This document shows positions 10,395-20,529 of a stretch of DNA of 64,000 nt, one piece after another (the stretch's first letter is position 1; the number at the start of each line of letters is the position of its first letter). The DNA is taken from the NCBI RefSeq assembly GCF_030867145.1, contig NC_134443.1:3224001-3288000 (forward strand). Direction: 5' to 3'. The notes beneath the pieces were generated by a model. That model was not told the DNA's origin. It did not search any database and saw only the letters and a list, made by a program, of their open reading frames with translations. The DNA is from Opisthocomus hoazin (Eukaryota > Chordata > Aves > Opisthocomiformes > Opisthocomidae). Position numbers and translations under genes: made by a program.

Positions 10395-12102
10395 CCTGCC
10401 TCTCCAGCTTTTCTTTCTAAGTTGAGCCTGGACTGCAGCCTTCCTTCACCCTGCCATGGCAAACACCACCCAGGCCAGTGCAGGGTGTCAGCCCCAGCAG
10501 AGCCAGGCTGAGCTGCCTCGGGGGAGACCCCACAGCCCTGACAGCTCTGGCCACACACAGTCCCGCGGCCGAGCTCCCAGGGCCCTGCCTGAATGCAGGC
10601 TGCTCCCCTGCCTGCAGGACATGCCAGCTGGGGGCCTCTGCAGACCTCCAGGCTCCCTGTACACGTGCGTGGCTGCCCCAGAGGCTGGGAGCCAGCCAGG
10701 GGCAATGGCTGCTGCGGCTGCTGCCCTTTTGTGCCTCTGTGGCTCTGCTAAAGGTCTTGTGGGAGAAAGCAAAGGGGACGATTCCCTTTCCTCTTCCTTA
10801 TCTTGTTCCCTTCCTCTGCTCTTTCCTCTTGTTCTTGCCTGCTCCCTCCTTCTTCCCCCCCTTCTTCTCTTCTTCCTCTTCCCTTTTCTTATTCTAGCAT
10901 CCAATTTCCATTCCATTTCCCGCTGCCTTCCCCTCCCCTCTGCCCTTCCCTCTTCTCATTCCCTTTCATTTTCCCCTTCATAACCCCAGCACAGACTAAC
11001 ACACTCCATGCTACTCAGTTCTCTGCCGCAAATACAAAATCACAGAAATCACAGCCTGACTGTTGTGGCAGCAGCCTTTGCATCTTCTCAGGCTGCACCC
11101 TCAAACACGGTCACCCAGAGCGGGCTGCCCAGCACCATGTCCAGACAGTTTTTGCCCATCTCCAAGGACAGAGACTCCATAACCTCCCAGGGCAATCTCT
11201 ACCAGTGCTCCGTCAGCCTCACTGCTCAGAAGAGGTTTGGGATGTTGAGGTGAATCCTCCGGTGTTGCAGCTGGTGCCCATGGCCTCTTGTCCTGGCACT
11301 GGACGCCTTCAAAAAGAGCCTGGCTCCATCTTCTTCATGCCTTCCCTTCACACCTGTGTGCACATTGAGGAGTCCCACTGAGCCTCCTCAGAGCCAGGAG
11401 GAGCAGTCCCAGCTCCCTCAGGCTCTCCCCACAGGACACATGCTCCCTGTGCATTCTGCATCCATGTGTGGTCCTGTACAGGACTCTCTCCAGCAGCCCC
11501 ACAGCTCTCATGTGCTGGGAGCCCAGCGGGGGACACAGCACTGCAGGGCTGGCTTCCCCAGTGCTGAGTGGTGTCCAGGGATCCCCTCCCTCCACCTCCT
11601 GCCCCCATTCTACCTCATACAGCCCAGAACACCTCTGCATGCCCTTGCCCAAAGGCACACTGCTGCTCCTGCTCACCTTGGTGTCCCCCAGCATCCTCAG
11701 GGCCTTTCCTGACAAGATGCTCTCCAGCAATTGCCAGCCATGTCCCAAGCTCAGGCTTGAGTACTGGCTCCTCTCCAGCCTCCTCTGTGCAGATGCCTGG
11801 AGATGCTGCTGTGCTTCTGCAGACCTGAGGGAACTCTTGGGACTGGTGCTGCTCCCAAGCTGAGAAGAACAGGCAAAAGAGCACTGCCAGAGCCTGTCCT
11901 GCTCCCTGCCCTTTCCCCAGCTGCTGCAAGTCCCACCAAAAGGCTCTGTCTACCCTCTGCCCTGCCTGCATCCTCCCTCTCCAGACACTGCCCACTCTCA
12001 CCTGGCCTGGGCATCTCAGGAGCAGCATTTGCCCTTCCACAACAGACAGTCACTAAGCACCCAGGCTCTTTCTGACTTGGGAGAAAGAGGGAAGGAGACA
12101 GC
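10395..12102. other. Tail-to-tail spacer, unit 3, with polypyrimidine tract
   Basis: The C/T tract at about 10782-10980 has the variant shared with unit 4, a few bases shorter than in units 1 and 2. No gene is seen. Confidence 0.8.
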
Positions 12103-12120
12103 ACTTGGATGCAGGAAAGC

Positions 12121-12126
12121 TTTATT
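12121..12126 (-). terminator. Poly(A) signal AATAAA (minus strand)
   Basis: It serves the gene at 12548-12913; TGCATC follows. Confidence 0.85.
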
Positions 12127-12547
12127 GTGCCCAGAGGGGCAGGAGAGACTCTCAGAGAGAGCAGTGGTCAAGACCCAGAGATGCTGGTTGTCACATGTTG
12201 TGGGAAGCAGAGGGATCTTCTCCAGAGTATAGCTTCTCACTCCAGATGCCCTCTAGGTGCAGAATTCCAGATCACAAGCACATGGTCCACCAGCCTCACA
12301 GGAACTTATGGGTCCTTCTTCCACCTTGTCCAACAGCCTGGGGGAGAGGGAAGGGGAAGAGAGCAGCAGGTAGGAGAAGAGGAAAGGGAGGGGCTGAGGG
12401 TGTGCAGCACTGGCATTTGCCCAGGCGCTGAGTGGGACTGGGGATGCTCAGCATTCCTCGGTGCCCCATGGCCACCAGCTCAGCCCAGTTTGGGTGCTGG
12501 GGGTGTTGGTGTGTGGACTGAGGTCAGGGCCTTTGTCTGGGCTGCAT

Positions 12548-12913
12548 TTAGCAGGGCCCACAGGTGTCCCACAGCTTCCTGCTGTAGCGGGGCAAGGCAC
12601 AAGGGCTGTAGGCAGGAGAAGCATAGGGTCTGCCAAAGGTGCAGAGGCCCCCCGAGCCCAGCGTGGCACCAGCACCGTAGAGGCCCCCCAGTCCCAGGGA
12701 GCCTCCAAAGGCCGGTGCTCCGGAAGAGCCCACCACGGCTTGCTGGGGGAAGGAGCTGAGGATGGGGCCGGGGAAGGTGACGACCACAGGCGGTGGCTGG
12801 ATGAAGGCTGAGGAGTCGGGACACTGCCGGGCACACAGCTCGTTGCAGCTCTCAGCGATGGGCTGTGGGACAGCAACGCTGGTCTTGGGTGGGCACAGGT
12901 CGTAGCAAGACAT
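12548..12913 (-). CDS. Corneous beta-protein, 121 aa, minus-type copy 3
   Basis: The start is at 12913 and exon 1 ends at 13045, with the same short minus-type intron of about 107 bp. Residue 85 is Leu and residue 112 Arg, so the protein is identical to minus copy 1. Its neighbours on both sides are plus-type copies with different promoters. No defect is seen. Confidence 0.95.
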   Translation of the reverse strand: MSCYDLCPPKTSVAVPQPIAESCNELCARQCPDSSAFIQPPPVVVTFPGPILSSFPQQAVVGSSGAPAFGGSLGLGGLYGAGATLGSGGLCTFGRPYASPAYSPCALPRYSRKLWDTCGPC

Positions 12914-13044
12914 CTTTGCGCAGGATCAGACGGAGCTCTGCAAGAGGACAGAGATGGCAACGGAGCAGCAGAGGGGAGCCACCTGAGGCACAAGGGCCTG
13001 GGGCAGGACAAGGCCACCAAGAAGAGAAGAGCTCACAGACTTAC

Positions 13045-13112
13045 CCTGTTCCCCAAGGAGAAGGCAGCCACTGCACTGCTTGGCAGAGCCTGGCAGAGGC
13101 AGAGCTTTTATA
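13045..13112 (-). promoter_or_regulatory. TATA box and exon 1 of the 12548-12913 gene
   Basis: TATAAAA lies at 13112-13106 on the minus strand, with a GTAAGT donor after 13045. Confidence 0.85.
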
Positions 13113-14262
13113 CTGACCCCCATTGCTCAGCACCACCTGGGCCAATCTGCAGAGCCACCACTCCCTCCTGCTGATGAGGACAGGCCTGTCTGGCTCCTGC
13201 CCCGCCCTGACTCAGCATCCCCTCCTTGGAAGCAGCACATGCCACTTCAGAGGCTTTCCTCCCCTTTCTGCTTAGTGGGCTAAATGGCAGCAGGCATCTC
13301 CCTGCTGGAGGTGTGCATGGCAGGTGAGGTCCATGCTTCAGAAGCCGCTCACTGCCTGTCTTGTGCTCTGCCCACGGGAGACATCTGTGCCTTGTGCTCA
13401 CAGCCAGGCTGTGCTGGGAGCAGAGCTGCCATTGAGCAGAGGCAGGGCCAGGCAGCCAGCTGGGATCTTCTGTGATTGTGCATTCAGATGGGCATCCCAG
13501 CTCCCCACTACCCCAAAGGCAGCCCCTGCTCAGCACCGTCCACCAACAATGGGGCTCCTGGGATATTTGCAAGGAACCGGTGGGGCTGGCACAGGGCTGG
13601 CTCGAAACTGTGCTGCCTGAACCCAAGTGGAGGTCTGTGCGCCTTCCTGCATGCCCCTCGGGGAAGAGCTCAGCAGTCTTTCTCCCATATTCTTGCAGAG
13701 GTCAATGGCCAACGCCTGCAGGCGGATGGAGACCAGCTCCTTTGGGCTGGGGAGTGATGCATCTTGCTGAGCAGGCAGGGCCCGAGAGGAATGCCTTGGA
13801 TTTGCTATTTCACAATCTCGCTCTTCTATAAATAACAGCCACCCAACATGAGTCCTGTGGTCGCTGGTGTGCTTGAGGCCATTACAAGCCCACCTTCTTT
13901 GCCAACACTATGACCGCGGTCTTCCCTGTGGCTCGGCAAAGAAGGCATGGGGCTGCCCCAACATGGAGCACTGGACGAAGAGCTATGGCACGCAGGACGC
14001 TTGCAGTCAGCCTTTGTCAGGCTGCATGCCCTCTGACACACGGAGATAATGAAAAGACAGTGGGGCTCTTGTGGCCCATGAGGTGTCAGCTGGCAAGCGT
14101 CCGAGCGGGGTAATTGCAGGCGCTGATAGAGCGGGTTGGGTCTGGCAAGGACATGGCATCAGCAAAACAGCCCCGTGCCACGCAGGGAGGAGGCAGGGGC
14201 TCGGCCACTGCAGAGCACGTGCCCCCAGCACAGCCAGCTCCTCCCCACGCTTGCCGGCCCAG
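13113..14262. promoter_or_regulatory. Head-to-head spacer, unit 3
   Basis: This is the divergent promoter region with TATAAATA near 13827. It carries several private C-to-T type changes around 13330-13480 compared with the other units. No exon is seen. Confidence 0.65.
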
Positions 14263-14329
14263 CATAAAAGCGCTGCCCTCGGCCAGCACTGGCATCCACT
14301 GCTCCTGCCTCGCTCTGCTCAGCAAAAGG
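14263..14329 (+). promoter_or_regulatory. TATA-like box and exon 1 of the 14733-15098 gene
   Basis: CATAAAA lies at 14263-14269. Exon 1 ends at 14329 and the intron runs 14330-14711. Confidence 0.8.
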
Positions 14330-14732
14330 GTAGGTGGGTGCCTGGGGGACTCTGCCGCCCGTGGCAAGGGCCGGCGTGGGGCCTGGCTGGCCAGGACAGC
14401 TCTGCCGGCAGCGGGCGTGCTGGCAGCAGCCTTGGCAGGCTGAGCCACGTGGGCAGGAGGAAGGGTCCCTGTGGCCAGAGCACGCAGAGCCAGGCCCCGC
14501 ACAGGCTCTCGGGGAGGGCTTGTGTGGCCTCTGTGTGTGAAGAGCAGGGCACTGAGGGAGGCTGGCTGGGCAAGGGCAAGGGGCAGGCAGCGTGGGCAAG
14601 GTGGTCAATATGGCCCGTTACAGCTTCAGGGCAGCCCTGCCAACAGGGCACCGCATGGCTGCGGCATCTCCTCCTCGCCGATCACATCTTCTTTGGATCC
14701 TTTTGTTTCAGGCTCAGCTCTCTCACGCAAAG

Positions 14733-15098
14733 ATGTCTTGCTACGACCTGTGCCCACCCAAGACCAGCGTTGCTGTCCCACAGCCCATCGCTGACAGCTG
14801 CAACGAGCTGTGTGCCCGGCAGTGTCCCGACTCCTCAGCCTTCATCCAGCCACCGCCTGTGGTCGTCACCTTCCCCGGCCCCATCCTCAGCTCCTTCCCC
14901 CAGCAAGCCGTGGTGGGCTCGTCCGGAGCACCGGCCTTTGGAGGCTCCCTGGGGCTGGGGGGCCTCTACGGTGCTGGTGCCACACTGGGCTCGGGGGGCC
15001 TCTGCACCTTTGGCAGACCCTATGCTTCTCCTGCCTACAGCCCTTGTGCCTTGCCCCGCTACAGCAAGAAGCTGTGGGACACCTGTGGGCCCTGCTAA
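14733..15098 (+). CDS. Corneous beta-protein, 121 aa, plus-type copy 3
   Basis: The start at 14733 follows the acceptor by 21 bp. Residue 22 is Asp (GAC) rather than Glu, a change shared only with plus copy 4. Residue 85 is Leu and residue 112 Lys. The beta core is unchanged and nine cysteines are present. Confidence 0.95.
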   Translation: MSCYDLCPPKTSVAVPQPIADSCNELCARQCPDSSAFIQPPPVVVTFPGPILSSFPQQAVVGSSGAPAFGGSLGLGGLYGAGATLGSGGLCTFGRPYASPAYSPCALPRYSKKLWDTCGPC

Positions 15099-15361
15099 AC
15101 ACAACATGGAAGCCCAAGCAGCCCCTGGGCCACCTCAGCCCCACGCCTCCTCTCCTTTTTCCTTGCCTTCCCTTCTCTCCATGACACCTCCTGTCCTCTT
15201 TGCTCCTGCCCATTCCCAGATGCGTGACTCCATCATCCTGCCACAGGGCACTTGCTTGTCTCTGGGACAGCCACCGCCTGGAAGAAGCCTGAAGGAACGC
15301 CTCTCTCAAAGCCCGCGGTGACAACCTGCCTGCCTCTGCCCTGTGTGTCTTTCTCTGCTGC

Positions 15362-15367
15362 AATAAA
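15362..15367 (+). terminator. Poly(A) signal AATAAA
   Basis: It lies 264 bases after the stop at 15098 and is followed by TGCATC. Confidence 0.85.
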
Positions 15368-15385
15368 ACAATCCTGCATCCAACG

Positions 15386-17096
15386 CCTGCCTCTCCAGCT
15401 TTTCTTTCTAAGTTGAGCCTGGACTGCAGCCTTCCTTCACCCTGCCATGGCAAACACCACCCAGGCCAGTGCAGGGTGTCAGCCCCAGCAGAGCCAGGCT
15501 GAGCTGCCTCGGGGGAGACCCCACAGCCCTGACAGCTCTGGCCACACACAGTCCCGCGGCCGAGCTCCCAGGGCCCTGCCTGAATGCAGGCTGCTCCCCT
15601 GCCTGCAGGACATGCCAGCTGGGGGCCTCTGCAGACCTCCAGGCTCCCTGTACACGTGCGTGGCTGCCCCAGAGGCTGGGAGCCAGCCAGGGGCAATGGC
15701 TGCTGTTACTGCTACCCCTTTGTGCCTCTGTGGCTCTGCTAAAGGTCTTGTGGGAGAAAGCAAAGGGGACAATTCCCTTTCCTCTTCCTTAGCTTGTTCC
15801 CTTCCTCTGCTCTTTCCTCTTGTTCTTGCCTGCTCCCTCCTTCTTCTCCCCCTTCTTCTCTTCTTCCTCTTCCCTTTTCTTATTCTAGCATCCAATTTCC
15901 ATTCCATTTCCCGCTGCCTTCCCCTCCCCTCTGCCCTTCCCTCTTCTCATTCCCTTTCATTTTCCCCTTCATAACCCCAGCACAGACTAACACACTCCAT
16001 GCTACTCAGTTCTCTGCCGCAAATACAAAATCACAGAAATCACAGCCTGACTGTTGTGGCAGCAGCCTTTGCATCTTCTCAGGCTGCACCCTCAAACACG
16101 GTCACCCAGAGCGGGCTGCCCAGCACCATGTCCAGACAGTTTTTGCCCATCTCCAAGGACAGAGACTCCATAACCTCCCAGGGCAATCTCTCCCAGTGCT
16201 CTGACAACCTCACTGCTCAGAAGAGGTTTGCGAAGTTGAGGTGAATCCTCCGGTGTTGCAGCTGGTGCCCATGGCCTCTTGTCCTGGCACTGGAAACCAC
16301 CACCAAAAAGAGCCTGGCTCCATCTTCTTCATGCCTTCCCTTCACACCTGTGTGCACATTGAGGAGTCCCACTGAGCCTCCTCAGAGCCAGGAGGAGCAG
16401 TCCCAGCTCCCTCAGGCTCTCCCCACAGGACACATGCTCCCTGTGCATTCTGCATCCATGTGTGGTCCTGTACAGGACTCTCTCCAGCAGCCCCACAGCT
16501 CTCATGTGCTGGGAGCCCAGCGGGGGACACAGCACTGCAGGGCTGGCTTCCCCAGTGCTGAGTGGTGTCCAGGGATTACCTCCCTCCACCTCCTGCCCCC
16601 ATTCTACCCTATACAGCCCAGAACACCTCTGCATGCCCTTGCCCAAAGGCACACTGCTGCTCCTGCTCACCTTGGTGTCCCCCAGCATCCTCAGGGCCTT
16701 TCCTGACAAGATGCTCTCCAGCAATTGCCAGCCATGTCCCAAGCTCAGGCTTGAGTACTGGCTCCTCTCCAGCCTCCTCTGTGCAGATGCCTGGAGATGC
16801 TGCTGTGCTTCTGCAGACCTGAGGGAACTCTGGGGACTGGTGCTGCTCCCAAGCTGAGAAGAACAGGCAAAAGAGCACTGCCAGAGCCTGTCCTGCTCCC
16901 TGCCCTTTCCCCAGCTGCTGCAAGTCCCACCAAAAGGCTCTGTCTACCCTCTACCCTGCCTGCATCCTCCCTCTCTAGACACTGCCTACTCTCACCTGGC
17001 CTGGGCATCTCAGGAGCAGCATTTGCCCTTCCACAACGGACAGTCACTAAGCACCCAGGCTCTTTCTGCCTTGGGAGAAAGAGGGAAGGAGACAGC
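15386..17096. other. Tail-to-tail spacer, unit 4, with polypyrimidine tract
   Basis: The C/T tract lies at about 15771-15970 (unit 3 variant). Further right the spacer carries the unit 1 variants near 16577 and 17037. No gene is seen. Confidence 0.8.
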
Positions 17097-17114
17097 ACTT
17101 GGATGCAGAAAAGC

Positions 17115-17120
17115 TTTATT
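17115..17120 (-). terminator. Poly(A) signal AATAAA (minus strand)
   Basis: It serves the gene at 17542-17907. The following element reads CTGCATCC, as in the other copies. Confidence 0.85.
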
Positions 17121-17541
17121 GTGCCCAGAGGGGCAGGAGAGACTCTCAGAGAGAGCAGTCGTCAAGACCCAGAGACGCTGGTTGTCACATGTTGTGGGAA
17201 GCAGAGGGATCTTCTCCAGAGTATAGCTTCTCACTCCAGACGCCCTCTAGGTGCAGAATTCAAGATCACAAGCACATGGTCCACCAGCCTCACAGGAACT
17301 TATGGGTCCTTCTTCCACCTTGTCCAACAGCCTGGGGGAGAGGGAAGGGGAAGAGAGCAGCAGGTAGGAGAAGAGGAAAGGGAGGGGCTGAGGGTGTGCA
17401 GCACTGGCATTTGCCCAGGCGCTGAGTGGGGCTGGGGATGCTCAGCATTCCTCGGTGCCCCATGGCCACCAGCTCAGCCCAGTTTGGGTGCTGGGGGTGT
17501 TGGTGTGTGGGCTGAGGTCAGGGCCTTTGTCTGGGCTGCAT

Positions 17542-17907
17542 TTAGCAGGGCCCACAGGTGTCCCACAGCTTCCTGCTGTAGCGGGGCAAGGCACAAGGGC
17601 TGTAGGCAGGAGAAGCATAGGGTCTGCCAAAGGTGCAGAGGCCCCCCGAGCCCTGCGTGGCACCAGCACCGTAGAGGCCCCCCAGCCCCAGGGAGCCTCC
17701 AAAGGCCGGTGCTTCGGAAGAGCCCACCACGGCTTGCTGGGGGAAGGAGCTGAGGATGGGGCCGGGGAAGGTGACGACCACAGGCGGTGGCTGGATGAAG
17801 GCTGAGGAGTCGGGACACTGCCGGGCACACAGCTCGTTGCAGCTCTCAGCGATGGGCTGTGGGACAGCTACGCTGGTCTTGGGTGGGCACAGGTCGTAGC
17901 AAGACAT
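17542..17907 (-). CDS. Corneous beta-protein, 121 aa, minus-type copy 4
   Basis: The start is at 17907 and exon 1 ends at 18038. It differs from the other eight array genes by Glu at residue 65, where the others have Gly in Val-Val-Gly-Ser-Ser-Gly-Ala-Pro, immediately after the beta core. Residue 85 is Gln. The remaining core and all cysteines are intact, so the gene is probably expressed, with an altered charge next to the core. Confidence 0.95.
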   Translation of the reverse strand: MSCYDLCPPKTSVAVPQPIAESCNELCARQCPDSSAFIQPPPVVVTFPGPILSSFPQQAVVGSSEAPAFGGSLGLGGLYGAGATQGSGGLCTFGRPYASPAYSPCALPRYSRKLWDTCGPC

Positions 17908-18037
17908 CTTTGCGCAGGATCAGACGGAGCTCTGCAAGAGGACAGAGGTGGCAACGGAGCAGCAGAGGGGAGCACCTGAGGCACAAGGGCCTGGGGCAGG
18001 ACAAGGCCACCAAGAAGAGAAGAGCTCACAGACTTAC

Positions 18038-18105
18038 CCTGTTCCCCAAGGAGAAGGCAGCCACTGCACTGCTTGGCAGAGCCTGGCAGAGGCAGAGCTT
18101 TTATA
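18038..18105 (-). promoter_or_regulatory. TATA box and exon 1 of the 17542-17907 gene
   Basis: TATAAAA lies at 18105-18099 on the minus strand. The base just upstream of the box differs from the other copies (CCAG before TATA instead of TCAG). Confidence 0.85.
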
Positions 18106-19256
18106 CTGGCCCCCCATTGCTCAGCACCACCTGGGCCAATCTGCAGAGCCACCACTCCCTCCTGCTGATGAAGACAGGGCTGTCTGGCTCCTGCCCCGCC
18201 CTGACTCAGCATCCCCTCCTTGGAAGCAGCACATGCCACTTCAGAGGCTTTCCTCCCCTTTCTGCTTAGTGGGCTAAATGGCAGCAGGCATCTCCCTGCT
18301 GGAGGTGTGCACGGCAGGTGAGGTCCGTGCTTCAGAAGCCACTCGCTGCCTGCCTTGTGCTCTGCCCGCGGGAGATGTCTGTGCCTTGTGCTCACAGCCA
18401 GGCTGTGCTGGGAGCAGAGCTGCCATTGAGCAGAGGCAGGGCCAGGCAGCCAGCTGGGATCTTCTGTGGTTGTGCATTCAGATGGGCATCCCAGCTCCCC
18501 ACTACCCCAAAGGAAGCCCCTGCTCAGCACCGTCCACCAACAATGGGGCTCCTGGGATATTTGCAAGGAACCGGTGGGGCTGGCACAGGGCTGGCTCGAA
18601 ACTGTGCTGCCTGAACCCAAGTGGAGGTCTGTGCGCCTTCCTGCATGCCCCTCGGGGAAGAGCTCAGCAGTCTTTCTCCCATATTCTTGCAGAGGTCAAT
18701 GGCCAACGCCTGCAGGTGGATGGAGACCAGCTCCTTTGGACTGGGGAGTGATGCATCTTGCTGAGCAGGCAGGGCCCGAGAGGAATGCCTTGGATTTGCT
18801 ATTTCACAATCTCGCTCTTCTATAAATAACAGCCACCCAACATGAGTCCTGTGGTCGCTGGTGTGCTTGAGGCCATTACAAACCCACCTTCTTTGCCAGC
18901 ACTATGACCGCGGTCTTCCCTGTGGCTCAGCAAAGAAGGCATGGGGCTGCCCCAACATGGAGCACTGGACGAAGAGCTATGGCATGCAGGATGCTTGCAG
19001 TCAGCCTTTGTCAGGCTGCATGCCCTCTGACACACGGAGATAATGAAAAGACAGTGGGGCTCTTGTGGCCCATGAGGTGTCAGCTGGCAAGCGTCCGAGC
19101 GGGGTAATTGCAGGCGCTGATAGAGCGGGTTGGGTCTGGCAAGGACATGGCATCAGCAAAACAGCCCCGTGCCATGCAGGGAGGAGGCAGGGGCTCGGCC
19201 ACTGCAGAGCACGTGCCCCCAGCACAGCCAGCTCCTCCCCACGCTTGCCGGCCCAG
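18106..19256. promoter_or_regulatory. Head-to-head spacer, unit 4
   Basis: This is the divergent promoter region with TATAAATA near 18821. No exon is seen. Confidence 0.65.
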
Positions 19257-19323
19257 CATAAAAGCGCTGCCCTCGGCCAGCACTGGCATCCACTGCTCCT
19301 GCCTCGCTCTGCTCAGCAAAAGG
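19257..19323 (+). promoter_or_regulatory. TATA-like box and exon 1 of the 19728-20093 gene
   Basis: CATAAAA lies at 19257-19263. Exon 1 ends at 19323 and the intron runs 19324-19706. Confidence 0.8.
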
Positions 19324-19727
19324 GTAGGTGGGTGCCTGGGGGACTCTGCCGCCCGTGGCAAGGGCCGGCGTGGGGCCTGGCTGGCCAGGACAGCTCTGCC
19401 GGCAGCGGGCGTGCTGGCAGCAGCCTTGGCAGGCTGAGCCACGTTGGCAGGAGGAAGGGTCCCTGTGGCCAGAGCACGCAGGGCCAGGCCCCGCACAGGC
19501 TCTCGGGGAGGGCTTGTGTGGCCTCTGTGTGTGGAGAGCAGGGCACTGAGGGGGGCTGGCTGGGCAAGGGGCAAGGGGCAGGCAGCGTGGGCAAGGTGGT
19601 CAATATGGCCCGTTACAGCTTCAGGGCAGCCCTGCCAACAGGGCACCGCATGGCTGCGGCATCTCCTCCTCGCCGATCACGTCTTCTTTGGATCCTTTTG
19701 TTTCAGGCTCAGCTCTCTCACGCAAAG

Positions 19728-20093
19728 ATGTCTTGCTACGACCTGTGCCCACCCAAGACCAGCGTTGCTGTCCCACAGCCCATCGCTGACAGCTGCAACG
19801 AGCTGTGTGCCCGGCAGTGTCCCGACTCCTCAGCCTTCATCCAGCCACCGCCTGTGGTCGTCACCTTCCCCGGCCCCATCCTCAGCTCCTTCCCCCAGCA
19901 AGCCGTGGTGGGCTCGTCCGGAGCACCGGCCTTTGGAGGCTCCCTGGGGCTGGGGGGCCTCTACGGTTCTGGTGCCACGCTGGGCTCGGGGGGCCTCTGC
20001 ACCTTTGGCAGACCCTATGCTTCTCCTGCCTACAGCCCTTGTGCCTTGCCCCGCTACAGCAGGAAGCTGTGGGACACCTGTGGGCCCTGCTAA
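19728..20093 (+). CDS. Corneous beta-protein, 121 aa, hybrid plus/minus-type copy 4 (array end)
   Basis: The promoter, exon 1, intron and start region are plus-type, with Asp-22 shared with plus copy 3. The end of the coding exon is minus-type: residue 112 is Arg (AGG) instead of Lys, and the sequence after the stop (TAAATGCAGCCC) is the minus-gene 3' UTR, not the plus one. Residue 81 is Ser (TCT) where others have Ala. The crossover therefore lies inside the coding exon. The open frame upstream of 19728 is intron. The protein should be functional. Confidence 0.95.
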   Translation: MSCYDLCPPKTSVAVPQPIADSCNELCARQCPDSSAFIQPPPVVVTFPGPILSSFPQQAVVGSSGAPAFGGSLGLGGLYGSGATLGSGGLCTFGRPYASPAYSPCALPRYSRKLWDTCGPC

Positions 20094-20502
20094 ATGCAGC
20101 CCAGACAAAGGCCCTGACCTCAGCCCACACACCAACACCCCCAGCACCCAAACTGGGCTGAGCTGGTGGCCATGGGGCACCGAGGAATGCTGAGCATGCC
20201 ATGTCAGCTGATAGTGCTTTACACCGTCTGCCCTTCCCTGTGCTCTTCTCCTGCCCTCTGCTCTCCTTGCTTCTCCTCTCATCTCAGCTGTCACAAAGGG
20301 CTGGAGATGCAACCAAAAGTTCCTGTGAGGCTGGTGGACCATGTGCTTGTGATCTGGAATTCTGCACCTAGAGGGCATCTGGAATGAGAACCGATACTCT
20401 TGAAAAGATCCCTTTGTTTCCCTCTACATGTCACAACCAGCCTCTCTGGGTCTTGACAATCATCTCTCTGAGACTCTCAGTCTCTCCTGCTCCTCTGGGC
20501 AC

Positions 20503-20508
20503 AATAAA
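20503..20508 (+). terminator. Poly(A) signal AATAAA
   Basis: It lies 410 bases after the stop at 20093, which is the distance typical of the minus-type genes, and is followed by TGCATC. Confidence 0.85.
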
Positions 20509-20529
20509 GGTTTCTTGCATCCATTATGT

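Larger units (their letters stand above)
1..20093. repeat. Tandem array of ~4.99-kb units, each with an inverted pair of CBP genes
   Basis: Using the plus-strand stop codon as landmark, units run 119-5114, 5115-10107, 10108-15098 and 15099-20093, with the tail of one more copy at 1-118. Spacings between successive stops are 4996, 4993, 4991 and 4995 bp, and the minus-strand genes keep the same step (2563, 7559, 12548, 17542). Units differ only by scattered substitutions and 1-3 bp indels, so the array is young or continually homogenised. Each unit reads: plus-gene 3' UTR, polypyrimidine spacer, minus gene, head-to-head spacer, plus gene. The array continues beyond the left edge of the window. 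Confidence 0.97.
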
